DNA of 64,000 nucleotides from Piper betle (Eukaryota; Streptophyta; Magnoliopsida; Piperales; Piperaceae): assembly GCA_033002965.1 (NCBI GenBank), contig JAURVB010002564.1:1-64000 (forward strand). Direction: 5' to 3'. The translations under genes and the position numbers were made by a program. Under the pieces are notes generated by a model. That model was not told the origin of the DNA and did not search any database. It saw only the letters and a program-made list of their open reading frames with translations. This document shows, in pieces, positions 11,430 through 26,900 of the stretch. How positions within the stretch are numbered: position 1 is the stretch's first letter; the number at the start of each line of letters is the position of its first letter.

Positions 11430-11675
11430 TAGGACTCGCTATTTAAAATTTAGATAGATAAAAAGAAAAATAAATGATAAGAATAATTACAAATTTTTAA
11501 TTTAATTTAATGTTTCTAAATATTTTATCTTAATTATCAAATTAATTATAACAAAAATTAACTTTTAAAAATTTAAAAATAAATCATAATGGCGTCAAAA
11601 AAAGTTATACTTTTATCAACCTCCTAAGTATACATACTATTTTTAATATATATAAATATCATTTTGTAAGATGCT
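11430..11675 (-). repeat. Dispersed AT-rich repeat, copy B (inverted relative to copy A)
   Basis: The reverse complement matches 3940-4240 by eye, block for block. The shared AATTAAGATAAAA and AATTATTCTTAT cores and the ACAAAATGATAT end appear in the same order. No coding capacity is visible. Confidence 0.65.
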
Positions 11676-14600
11676 TATATAAATTGGATGAAATAAGTAA
11701 TATAAAATATAACTCACTGTAATTTTTCTCTATGTAACATATAAATTTCAACTCGAACAAGTATGTTTTTTTTCACGCAGCTTAATTAGAGTTATAAATA
11801 TCTCAAAGGCCTAAATAGTTAATTAGTCATGATTTGCAAAAAAAATAAAAAATAAAAAAATTATTTATTTTAGAAATCAGTTTTGTTTTGACATGGAATG
11901 GGTCCCAGTCCGGGGGACTAAATGGAAAAATGGGAATGGGACGAAATGGTTAGTATGAGTCGGACGGGCGAGCGTGCGGCAAAAGGGGGCCATGATGCTT
12001 CGCACGACTGCACGGGAATCCGCACGTGTGGGCTGTCTACCCTGTCTCTCATTAGCCTACAGGTCAGGTGGTGGGCCTCCTGCGCCCGGGACCCACCAAA
12101 TTTAAGAGCGTATATGGTGAACTTTGATTTGCAATCTCAGAGTCATCATCACACACGTGTAAGGTTCTCTTTTCTGTCTCCTAAATTTATTTTTGTAAAC
12201 AATTAAACCTTCGTGTAGGCAATTATATTTGACAATAATAAATCCTTGTTTTAGTATAAATCAACGCGTGATATGTATGATCGTCTACTCATTTCATACT
12301 TGGGCCTTCATGAATGGGTAGCTTTGATTTTGGCATATCTTGATTGCATGCATGATACAATATGCACAAGAGGAGATAGGAAATTATCAGCCTCAATTAG
12401 CTCTGCCGATTACCTTATTACGTATTTACTTATTAATAAGTCTTTAAAAATTATAAAATTTAATGGGTCTACTACTTGTCCAAAAATTCAAACGCGATTA
12501 TTTAATATCCGCATTCATTTTTTTGCACAGCTTACATAATCATTTTAATAATTTTTAAATATTATATTTTATATAAGAATATAGTTTTCATTTTTTTTCC
12601 AACGCAAAATAATTTTAAACAATATTTAGCACTTGAAATCGGACGGCCTATTAATTCAATGGGCCCAGGTTACTTTGTGACGGATGGGCCAGGGCCCAGG
12701 AGTGGTCAATATCAGATTTCAGGTCCTACAGTGGACTAACATCATCTCGGTCATATACCTGGCACCAGCTGCACTCGTGTACGGTTGAATAGGCATATTT
12801 TCTTTTTAAGATTGATTTAATTAATAATTAAGTTTATTTTGTGTAGTGTCTTGCACTGATATATAATTAGTTTAATTTATCCTGCACAAAATTTTCAATT
12901 CCAATCGGGTAAATTCAGGTTCATCAATACAAGTACAGTAACATTAATTAGTAAATTGTAGGTGATTGATGACGTTAGTGATATAAGCGACATTAGTCAA
13001 ACTCGGATTAAGATGGGAGACTTATATAACCATCAGGTAGAAGTAGAACACAGCAAGAAACAACACACGAAAAGTCTTATTAATTGAAACAGACCTTTCT
13101 CTGTGTTCCCAAAAACAGGCTAAGGCATGGACTTTGGAGGTCAGGCAGGGGGAATGAGGAGGAGAGGAAGTAGATGAAGCATGAATTTGCCGGCTGTGAT
13201 TGCGGAGATATATAAGACGATTCACATCTTCATGACCGGCCCAGAGCTTTGAAAACTCACAAGGATCGTATAGACTGCTGCATCCTCACGAGGTGGCCAG
13301 ATGGGTTGCACTGTCTTGTTTGCTTGCCATCCGGCCCCCTTAACATATATAATTTAAGACTTAGTATTAACTATGAATAACTGTGGTACGTGGTTATAAT
13401 ATATACAGTAATAATAATATTACCGCTTCACCACAAATTTATCATGCCATATACTACCATGTATGGCTTAAGAGTTGTATACATTCACGATGGTCAATAT
13501 TGCAAGCCATATACAGTTCTTAACTCTGGTATTTTCTTTTTTTAAAAAGATCTGCAACTTGAGCCATCTTGTCTGCAAGCTGCAAATTAGAGTGTCATGT
13601 GTGCATAGTTTACGTTTCGTACGTGCAGGTTCAGTGTAAACTGTTTGTTTGTGGCCGCTCTGTTTGGCATTTTGCTATGGAGAACGATCTGCAATGTGTA
13701 TCCAATACAGGAATAGGACCATTTCATTGGGCGAGCTGCGAGAGTAACTGGGAATTAAGTTGGAAATATTGAACAAACAAATATGAGAAATGAAGGAGAT
13801 GATCAGATTGAAAGACTCATCACTTCTTTCCTATGTTCTTCTCGTTCACCCATTGCAAGTTTATTTTAATAATATTGTTGTTAGAGGTAGCTTAAATAAA
13901 TTTTATTATAAAAGATAGTAACATGTTTATTTTTTTCTTGTTGAGTATATTGGAATTGGAATAATAAAAAGAGAACGTGAGGATCATCAATCAGGCACTA
14001 AAGTTGCGACATGCAACAAACACGTGCATGAGAATATCTGTCCTGTCCCCTAAAAATCTTCCCAATCTCACTACTTTTTGCAGCCTTTCACAATTTGACC
14101 ATCAAAAACGTTAAAAGGCTTTTTTTTCTATTTCTTAATTTTTTTATATGCTACAGCTCTTCTATGGGTAGCATATTGCCATATATATACATATACATAT
14201 ATCTATGCTGGTTAGAAAACTTAGAAACAGATTCATTCATATCAAGTCCTGTGAATAAAGAAAAAATTGCAATGTTACTATATTTATGAGGACCAACATT
14301 CCAACATAAAAGTGAGGACATAACATATATATCCCCCTACAAAAGTACGGCATTTTAGACATGCAGACATGATGAAGAGGCTCCCAGATTCAAAGTAGAC
14401 TGCCGAAACGATCCGTCCATGAGATAATTGTGCTTTCAGAACAGGTGGGCCTCCTTTGAGCTTAATTGTTTATCGTTATATTTGGGCCTTCATTCGACTA
14501 TGTAGTAATTGGGCTTCGAGAGCTCCCACTACCCAAAAGCCCAAGCCCACTTCATTCAGAATTCCAAATTTACCCCTAGAATATCTACTCCAAATTTTAA

Positions 14601-14867
14601 TCGGTTGCAGAACCAACGACCGAATGCAAACAAACAAACAAACAAACAAAAATCTGCTTCTTCTTCTTCCCCAACAACCCTTCCCTCCAAACCCCCAATT
14701 TTCCGGCGACTTCTCGGCCAAAGCTCCGACCTTCGCCGCCGGAGCAGCGCCGGCCACCTTCCTTCACCCGGAAGACGATCTGATCGGCTCTTGATCGCAT
14801 TCTTGGTCGCGATCGGGCGGTTGTGGAGGGAGGGAGGGGGCGGATCGGCGGGGTTGGAGGGGTGAAG

Positions 14868-17531
<2,664 letters not shown>

Positions 17532-18640
17532 ACTTTTCCACACGTTCCCCGGTACAGCTTCCTGGTAATGCTATTTCTCCTTTGTAGATGTGTCCCAGAC
17601 AAGAGTTTTGATAAGTGAACAAATACTATTCTTTCGTTTGAAGTTCTACCGTTTTGCTGCTGCTTTCACTACTTGTTTAGTTAGTTACGCGTTTGGCGTA
17701 GCCTTCTATTGTGCATTGTCTTGTAATTTGAAGAAAATTGTAGCAAAATCAACAGGATCAGAGGATACAACTTACACATGCAATCATAGTGGGTACTAGA
17801 GAAACGCCATCATATAAAATGTAAAAGCAAATATTGGTGTCGGAGTGCATAAACATAACGAGGTACAGACAGACCAGTATATATAATACGATGCATCATT
17901 ATGTATGTGAGCGACCTATCGTGTACCGCTATGTCTGCAGTTCTTTTTTCTTTAAAGGATGATGCAATTCTTACATATCATACATAGCATGGATAAATTT
18001 GTAGAAAATGCTCAAATTCTTCCACGGAGAAAGTACCACTTTCACCTACGGTGAGCCGTAAATATAATTGAGGCCGGAGGGACTATGTTACTATGGGAGA
18101 AAGTAAACCCTTGGAAAAATGTGCATTTTGTAGATATTTTTTCATAGTTTTTAAGATTATTTTGTGGGCTATATCTTCTTAATTCTTAAGTACATTCCAC
18201 GACTTACACTGGCTAGAAGTGGAATTTTCTGTCTGTATGCCATTATGAAATGTTAACTTTAGTCTTCCAATGTTACAAAATGCATAAATAGTATCAGAGC
18301 TTAATAAGGTGTCTTTATGGTGTGACTGTAAGTTTATGTGAATACGCATGATTATCGTTTGATCAAAGAATAGAAAGCGTTTCTTATGATTTTAATTAGT
18401 ACTCTTTAAGTCTTATTCATCTAGCTTTAGTTTTAGCACATAATCGTTTCAGGTCTCTTTAACACGCGCATGCTTGCAACAATAACAGCTCGAGCTCTAC
18501 GATTAATCAATCAATTTGCAAATGCCTTCCCAAATACTTAACATGCAGTTTAACTCACTTGCCTCACCAATATTGGGCTATCTAATAAATCGCTCCTCCC
18601 CGTCATAAGGCTTCTTGTTAAGTGGTACTATAGATCATGG
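17532..18640. other. Intergenic: 3' flank of PP2A
   Basis: AT-rich, with the PP2A 3' UTR at its left. An isolated GGCCGGAGGGACTA phrase at about 18072 is slightly MITE-like but has no visible partner. No gene is supported. Confidence 0.4.
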
Positions 18641-20555
18641 TCACCAACCAGCAAGCTTCACGGTCACCTCGCCGGGAAACTTCTCCCGGGACTCCTCCAC
18701 CTCCGACTGCAGCGCCCGGATCTCGTTGTCCCTCCGAGCCAGCTCCGATCTCAACTCCTGCAACGCCTCTTGGTCATACTCCGCCTGCTCCTCCATCAGC
18801 CTCTGATACTGCAGCGCCTCCATCTGCACCCCGGCCTTCTCCTCCTGCAACCTGTTGATCATCGCCATCGCCTGGTTCACTGCCACCGCCAACACCAACG
18901 CGCTCCACTCCTTCTCCAGCTTCCCGCACAGCTCAATCAGCGACTTCCTGTCCAGTCTCACCTGCTGCTTCAATCGCTGCACCAAGCTCTCGCCGGAGTA
19001 CTCATCCGTACTGGTACAACCACTACTAGTTCTACGACTATTGGCAGTACTGGCCATGTTATAATTGGCCGTCATTGCGTCGAGGTTGTACTTGTTGTTT
19101 CCTTTGAAGAAGCTTGTTAATGGGCGCTCCATACTTAGCCTTCGCCGGAGCATGGACAGGCGGGGGCTGGCTGTTGCGGACAGGACTCCTGGGCTTCCAT
19201 AGTTGCTTGGTGGTCTGTAATTTGCTTCCCCATATGTTCATGCCCCAAGCAAACATCGACTTGCAATCGTTCTGATCATCAAATCTCTCCGACGCCGCTC
19301 TTATTTTGTTCAGACCTGTACGTATCAATGTTTGTATTATACATGCAATATCATCAAGTAGAAAGTGATGTAAAAATGCATGAACTAAACGTCTTGTATT
19401 ATTATGGTGGTGATCGACTTATATATTAATATGAGTGCCAATGTAATAACCTCTTACAAGACGAATTATGCATGAAATCAAATTAGTTATTTGTTCGTGC
19501 GATTTTAAAGCGCAGGTTAAACGAATTACTTATGTTTTGTTTTGATGTTTATACTAATTTAGAGTTACGTCAAAACATGAGTAGACAAGAGATGTAGAAG
19601 CATCACATAAGTTTTTTTAAAGGAGAAGCATATTGTTTATAATTATCTCATTGATTATTGATATTATGTGATCATTTAAGAAGCAAGTATTCATATAGGA
19701 CTAGCTAATTAGATGAGCATGCAGCATTGGCATTTCTCAATTTAATATTAGTCTGTATTAATCAATTATAATTGAATAAACATATTATTAAACTCATCGT
19801 TTACAATGGCCAGCCTAGCCAGACCTCCGGCGCCGCCGAACATCGCCTGGGAATGTAGAGAATCCTTTACACAAGACTCCCGCCCAACCGGCACCGTCGA
19901 CATCACCGCCTCCAGCCCCTCGTCATCCTCTAACGTTCCCATCGTCGACGACCAACCGTCATCCCACTCCGACTCCGTCTCTGACGTCAATTTCTCCGAC
20001 TCCTCGCCGTCGAAAACCAACGCTTTCTTTAGCATCTCTGCAGCATTAACATCCCCGGCATTCGAAATCATCTTGAAGAGCGTCGGAAGGTACGTCAACG
20101 TGGCCAGTATTCCCTCGCCGCAGCAAGAGCAACCACCGCCTTCCTCCGGCGCCAGTGCAGTTTCTCATTGTCCACATTAGGCGCATTTTCAATGCCGGCG
20201 TCGAAGGATATGAGGCAGCCATTGCGACATGCGGTTGACATGGGCAAGGGCCTGGGTGGAGGTGACGGTTAGCCAAGGAGGAGAGCTCCAAGGCGTGGGC
20301 GTCGTAGACGAAGTCCTTGTACGCCGATTCGGTGTATAGGCTACCAATGGCTCGGTTAAGGTGGTTTCAGAGATGGCACGGGAGGTTGATGCCGAAGCGA
20401 CAAGCTATCTCACCGGCGACGAAGGAGATGAGGACGTCGAGGAAGAGGAGGAAGACGACAAGGCATTCGAAGGCGGCATAGACGAGGTTGGCAGGGACGC
20501 GACCGACATACTGGCAGTCTATTTCGACGGCATTGGAGGCGTTGTTGGCGGCCAT
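18641..20555 (-). pseudogene. FLOURY1/zein-binding-like (GTD-binding, DUF593) membrane protein gene, frame broken several times
   Basis: Two exons, 19805-20555 and 18641-19315, with GT at 19803-19804 and AG before 19315. The protein starts MAANNASNAVEIDCQYVGR, has a hydrophobic membrane segment (LVVFLLFLDVLISFVAG) and PCHL. A cysteine-rich luminal-type part follows (ACRNGCLISFDAG, then GGGCSCCGE), then an acidic stretch. The C-terminal GTD-binding domain is intact (RLKQQVRLDRKSLIEL, NQAMAMINRLQEEKAGVQME, EEQAEYDQEAL). The family forms membrane-anchored scaffolds that bind myosin XI tails; maize FLOURY1 is an ER protein that organises zein bodies. The frame is broken by TGA at 20367-20369 and by about four one-base losses: near 20225-20270, at T3 20161-20163, near 19280-19295, and at C4 19228-19231. 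Between breaks the codons stay family-like, so assembly error is as likely as decay. Confidence 0.65.
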
Positions 20556-22316
20556 GGAGACGGCGGTGGAGGTGGATGGAGGAGGAGGAGGGTGAGTGGT
20601 GGTTGCACCATGATTCATGCATGAAGGGCGGGAGAATATAAGGTCAGAAATTTGACAAATTTGTTTTGACTATATTGTTTACATGTAATAAAGGTCAAAT
20701 ATGGAAGGTGAAAGTTTTTTTGTTTTTTTTAGCAAAAGCTTAAACTTTTGTACCAATGTAATTTTAATTTGTATTTAATTTTTTGATGGAAAATTTTTGT
20801 TAAATCTGACTTTTTGGTTGATAATCATGGTGGTATTTAATAAAATATTAATAATAAATTTATTTTTAATATTTAGTTAAATATTTTATTTATAATTTTA
20901 TAAAAAGGTTGAACCGATCCGGTTGAACCAAACATACGATCATACTAGCTACAAATCTATCAGGTAACTAGCACAATATTTAAAACTATTGGTTATAAAC
21001 ATCCACTCCTATACTAGATAAAATCAATTTGGATCCCTTAATTAAGTGGATAATTATAAATTAGAAGTTGGCTCGGCCACCAATGACAAGACCACGGTAG
21101 AAGCTCTGTAAGTAGTTTTTGCAGGTGTAAATAATAAATAGGTGATTACAAGTTGTCATAATAACAATTCCCGTGGAAAAAATTGAAGTAAGAACAAACG
21201 TTTAACATCATGCTTTGGCCTGTTAAGTGTAATTTAAAGTTCTATTAAGTTTGATTTTGGATTCCGATTGAAAGTTAAAACCCAAGTAAAATGATACATG
21301 CTTGGGTTCCTATAAGCTACTTTAAGCTTAGCATTTTTTTTATATTAAGTTTAAGTCATGCATTTGCATTATTTTCAAGCTAAGTATTAAATTTAATTTA
21401 AACAACATATAAGGAGAGTGACTTAATGGCAATTTTAAAAAGAATATAAAGTTTTTATGTATAATTTTACTCTTTTATATGTAATACTTATATCTCAAGT
21501 TGAGATCATTTGGTTCTTAACATCAAAATTTAATTCAAATAATTGTACAAATGGAGCTTAATTAATGGCTTGATTATAGAAGACGGCAGACAGACTTGCA
21601 AATAACGTGAGGGTCGCTAAACGGCCTTAAAAAATTTGTCAAAGGGACAGATAAAACATCACGTCTCATAAAATTCACTTTCATTTTTCATTCTTTAAAA
21701 ACTCTATTATATTGTTTAAAACCAGTATTTGATTTCTAAAGTGATTGACAACAACTTTAATATTAATATTAAATCAATATATATATATATATATAATAAA
21801 ATAAATGTATCAAAAGAATCCAAAGACTCTTCTTTGCGGATGTCACACGCAACGAAGACGCGGACATTGAATGTTGACCACTTCGCCACAAGAAAATAAA
21901 TAATTGTTTGACTTTTTCTCTCTTTTCCCTACGAGATAAAGTCATGCATTCTTGCTGAGTCTATTCTTGTTTTTTTTAAAAAAAACTAAATTAACTTCAA
22001 AAAATTTGGAAAAGATTTTTGAAGTTTTCAATTTATTGCTTTCAGAAGCAACTTGGGCAATGCCTTACCGTCTAAATATTCAAGTTTATATATAAAAGAG
22101 TAAGCAAATATATATTTAGAAAAGCACTCTATGCATAAAAGAGTAAGCAAATACATATGGAGTTAAGTTGTATAAGCAATTGATGATAAACTACACGCAC
22201 GTAAAACTTGAAAAGCCCCATGCACACTGAATTCGGATTGTAGTAATATGGAAGCCTTTCTCCGTTCGTTTGATCCTATTATTCTTGGATTTAAATGAAC
22301 CAGATTTCATGCACGA
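20556..22316. other. Intergenic, AT-rich
   Basis: Upstream region of the FLOURY1-like gene and downstream flank of the membrane-protein gene. It includes a (TA)n run at about 21778-21795 and a short direct repeat (AAAAGAGTAAGCAAATA) at about 22096 and 22137. No gene is seen. Confidence 0.4.
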
Positions 22317-22847
22317 TCAAACTTTATTGGGCAACGATAAATAAGCTAGCTTTTCACAATCATAGTAATACTCAACTTCTTCATCATCCTTCTCTTGATC
22401 CCTATACACCACGAGAAAGTAGAGGCCGATGAAGTCGGTAATGCCGGCAAGGCACCACCCATATGCAGCGATGGGGACGAGGAGGATGGAGGAGAAGCAC
22501 CAGGCAAAGATGAACTTGAGGGCAGTGGAGAGGAGCCAGACAAGGACCTTGAGCAGCTGCCTCTCTGGCGATGGCTCCGGTAGGCCGTCTAGGAGATGGA
22601 CGCAGAGTAGAAGTAGGATGAGGACTACATAGACAGAGACGACGACCGCAACAGCAGGGAGGTCGTCGAGGGATTGAAAGACGGCATTGATGGTGAGGAG
22701 GAGGGCGGCAGCGGTGAAGACAAGGAGAGAACAAGTGGGTGGGTGGGCCTGTATGCCGAAGATCAATTGCATGGGGGCTTCCAATTGGTCATCCGCCTCA
22801 TCTTTTGTCACCACCGTCCTCACCGTCTCACTCTCCGGCAGCTCCAT
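22317..22847 (-). CDS. Small multi-pass membrane protein, function unknown
   Basis: A 176-residue single-exon frame starting MELPESETVRTVVTKDEADD. I chose the ATG at 22847 over an in-frame ATG at 22916 because the charged N-terminus begins there; the upstream addition looks like untranslated leader. Four hydrophobic segments follow: SLLVFTAAALLLTINAVF, AVAVVVSVYVVLILLLLCVH, LVWLLSTALKFIFAWCF with ILLVPIAAYG, and ITDFIGLYFLVVY. The tail is acidic (KDDEEVEYYYDCEK). I do not recognise the family and assign no function. The frame is clean and GC-rich, unlike the surrounding AT-rich DNA, which supports a real gene. Confidence 0.65.
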   Translation of the reverse strand: MELPESETVRTVVTKDEADDQLEAPMQLIFGIQAHPPTCSLLVFTAAALLLTINAVFQSLDDLPAVAVVVSVYVVLILLLLCVHLLDGLPEPSPERQLLKVLVWLLSTALKFIFAWCFSSILLVPIAAYGWCLAGITDFIGLYFLVVYRDQEKDDEEVEYYYDCEKLAYLSLPNKV

Positions 22848-23905
22848 GGGGTGTTTCGACTTGTGAAGGCAAAAGGAGATCAGAGTGATGGGAGGGAACA
22901 ACGGAGCTGGAAGCAAAGCTTTTTAATGGAATCTGATTAAGAAACCACCTAGAAATTGAGGTTGTATTTTAGGAAAATTCGAAGCAGCTTCCCAGACAGA
23001 ATTACAAGGTGGGATGAATAAAATATATATAAAGAAAGGTCAACAGCAGTTTTTCATTTTCTCTCAAAACCGTGTATAGTGATGTAACGAAAAGTATAAG
23101 TTAATATGTAGTCATCGAGGGCTTAAATAGAATAATGAAGCCAGAAAATCAATCATTCTTTTAAGACAAGTAAAATACATTGACGACACATGGTATAACA
23201 GTAATGGGGTGTGAGTGTTTATATATGTGCAGTGACAAGGATGAAGAAATCTTCAAGAAATGTCTCCGATCGAAGTCCATAATATTGTTCACAGTTATTC
23301 TTTGGAACCCAGATTTTGATCCAAACTTAAAAGAGTATAATGGAAGCTCCGCTCATGAAAAGACGACCTTTCAAGTATTACAACCACTGTATAGTCAAGT
23401 TAGAAGGCTATAACATTAACTTGAGCATGGCACTCATGAGTTCTCATTTCCATTGAAATGGGTCCAAGATAATGGGACAGAATTTCTGCACTGGATCTAA
23501 TTATTTGGGTGATTTAAGTGTAAAATAAAACCAGGGGAGAATAAGAAAGTTCCGTGAGAGAAGGATGATTCAATCATGCAACAACAATTTGCACAAAAGT
23601 TCAGTTATCCTGCGCTAGATATTAGACGAGTATAATAAGTACCATGAACAAAAGCAATTATATAGCTTCACCTATCTAAGAACAAAAAATTAGTTCCACG
23701 AGGTTTCTTGCTAAGCTGATCAAGTAAACGTGTAACTAACCTGCATCAAGGAGCAATGCTTGGATTGGAATTGCACCGGTTGAAAGCAAAAAATAGTTGA
23801 CGCCAAAAAGCCCAAGATATATAGAGTGCACTATAATTATCTGGCCGTTTGCAGAAAGATTTCAACCCATTTCACTACCATGAGACAATGGCCCTCGACT
23901 TTTAA
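22848..23905. other. Intergenic
   Basis: Probable promoter of the membrane-protein gene and 3' UTR of the LHP1-like gene. No coding signal is recognised. Confidence 0.4.
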
Positions 23906-26900
23906 TCAAGTGTTGAAGCGTAGATGCTGCTCGTAGAAGTGAATCAACTGCACAAAAGTCATTCAGGTGATCAATAATTTAACATCCGTCAAAGAAAAAA
24001 TATTGAACCATCAATCAATTTATTTCAAAAGGGAATTATAAGAAAAGTACATGCAACACCCAACATATACTATAATCTTATAACAGCTTTCCACCAAAAT
24101 GATCAGTTCTGAAAAGTTTGAAGAAAGCAACAAACAATAACACACCAGCTCAGGGTAATTCTCCTTGAGAAATTTGTTATCTACCAGTACTTCCTTCCCA
24201 TCGGACCTACAGTTGAACAAAAAGGTCAATAATAGAATAAGTGATCACATTCTTTTCTCAGAAAAATCCTAATGCTGAATTGTTGAAGCATCCATACACA
24301 AGGTTCTTCCAACCAAAGAGTTAGGTACTGAAAGAAGTTCGCACATTATAATATAGTTACATCTTTCCCAATATAGTGCATTATACTAGAAACTAACCAA
24401 ATTTCCTGCTTCAAATTAAAGAAAACAAATACTGCAACTCTGAAAAAGAAATTGGGCAATAGAAAAACTACAACTAAAGAGCAGTAAGGAAACATGAAAT
24501 CGTATTGAACAATGTAAATAATGTCGCAACAAAAAAGATGTAAACATAACAAGATTATAGGTACTCACAGAGGCTTAAACGGACAGTCAAAGAAAACTTG
24601 CTTTCAACTAAAAAGATCATATTATCCAAAAATAATTACAAGAAAATCTTAATACCCGTGCTTAGACAACTGACCCTTTCCACTTCTAAAATAAGGGTTT
24701 ACATAAAACTTTCAACATGGATGCTGTCTTATTTGACATGCAATAGATAAAACCTTATAATCCTGGAAAGAAAAACATCATCCACCAAATCTCATTTTGT
24801 AAAATCAAAGCCAAAGAGAGGGAAAACAAAGAGGATAGACAAAACATATAAGAAAACATGACACATGAAAACAACATACTCGGATTCTAGTTAAAAGACA
24901 TGGATATTTAATTGTATCAGAGAAGTCCAACCTGGCCTAACACTCTTTAATTCTTTCATTAGCAGACACTGAACATTATCTCATAAAACGGGAAAACATG
25001 ATGATGGGGAACTCGAGTACTACTTTCATTTCTTCCCAATGAAGAGAAGCAAGTTGCATACAAGATCGAGGTCAAAAACAGACAGAAAAGGAATAGGATC
25101 CAGGCTGCCAACCCCAATTAAATGGAAAGAACAAATACAGATGACGGTTCAGGAGACAAAGGGGCACCTTGCTAACAATACTTCTTGATTGCACTGTTTC
25201 AAGGAGAAACAGAATCCATGCCCCCAAACATTACTTCTAAGCATAAGAGAACAACTAATCCTATATTTTCTTTAAAAATGGCTATATAAAATGTTAAAAT
25301 GCTGTAGCTAGCCAACAAGAGCATATATATTTTAAACATTATCAGCCAATCTCACGCAGATAACTACCTCTTAAACAAACAATGCCACACGGGTTATAGA
25401 TTATTATTTGCGAACATAAGCCAAAGTGAGATTGTATTAGCAAGAAAAATCCAATAAAGCTAGGCCATATACAATTTGAAACAGCGAATCAAGTGTCTTC
25501 ATTTCAGAAGTTTTAATGTTTTATTTATGCAATCTAACTTCATCATTGTTAATTGAGACATTGGCATACTATCAACTTACCTTAAAGCCACAAATGTCAC
25601 GAGTGCATTTTGAACATTACCAATGACAGAAGCTTTAAGTGCAACAGCTTTAAGGATCTTGATAACAGAAGGTACTCCGTTGGAGTCATCCATCCTGCCA
25701 TCATTGCCCACAGCATCCATAGCTGTAGGTTCAATCCTCCCTATGCCATTATTTTTTCCTCTAAGATCTCTTCTCCTAGCAGCTCCATTCCGGCCAGAGA
25801 CATCTCTATCAGACTTGGTTATGTCCTCTATAAACCTCTTCACAGCACCGGATTTCCTTCTCTTTGCTCCAACAAAACGCCCGCTTTGGGTTGTCTCAGG
25901 TGTGGACAGCTCATCTCCGGTAGCAGCCACTTCTTCCACATGATCATCCTCAGATAGAACAACCCTAATATTTTCCGAGTACTCTTCAGCATCCCCAGTG
26001 CCTCCACCCATGTCTCGCTTTTGCTCATGTTCCTCGCCATTTTCTACTGTCACAGTATCCGTATTCACCTCTGTGTCAGTCGGCTTCTCCAATTGCAGCA
26101 TTTTCTCATCCACTTCAAGTGGCTCGTTCTCTGGCATATCACTATCTTCCTTTGAAATAGCGCGCTTCTTTTTGAGTTGGACATAAGGAACCCCAGACTT
26201 GCGCCTGCGCTTCCTAGTAGACTTCCCCTTCAAACTAGAGAACACAAATACAATGAAATCAATAACTTCCACCAAGTAAAACTCCCAGTAGCAAAGATAA
26301 TAAATAAATCAGGACATCAAATACCTTTCTTCAAAGGCATCAATCACGTCACTGCAAGTGGTGAGATTCTCGTAGGGCTCCCAGGTGTTGGCACTCTCTG
26401 GCCAACCCCGCCTACAATATCAACACCCCAATCAACCCAAAAAAAACCCTACCTCTCATGCAGACACAGTATATTTTCAGCTCAAATGCAACACAACCAA
26501 CTGTAGCAACACCCCCAATCACACACACACACACCAAAAAAAAAAAAAGCTAACTCTCATGCACACATGGTACAATTTCAGCTCAAATCAAGAATCAACA
26601 CAACCTAAGAAGTGCAACCCCCGATCAACCCAAAAGACCCAAAATTTCACGACACACGGTATATTTTCAGCTCAAAGGCAACACAATCTACTGCAACAAT
26701 ATCCTAACCCAACAAAAAAAAACCCAACTTTCATGCAGAGAGAGTACATTTTCAGCTCAAAAGCAACACAACCTTTTAGTTGATAGTACATTTTCAGGTC
26801 AAAAGCAACTCAAGCAACACAACTAATTTTTAGCTGCAACCCCCAATGAACCCAAAAAACCTTTCATATTTTATGCACGCACAGTAGCATTGCAGCTCAA

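Larger units (their letters stand above)
10081..14867. other. Long intergenic stretch with dispersed repeats
   Basis: About 4.8 kb. It holds the upstream region of the EPFL gene, a dispersed repeat copy (11430-11675), a perfect 24-bp palindrome (11369-11392), GC-rich DNA with CACGTG motifs near 12020-12160, and the promoter and leader of the PP2A gene. The leader includes an (AAAC)n run at about 14628-14650. Short open frames here show no recognisable protein features. Confidence 0.5.

Noticed and set aside
18040..18095. Possible Stowaway-like MITE end (GGCCGGAGGGACTA)
   Set aside because: No matching inverted terminus or TA duplication was found nearby.
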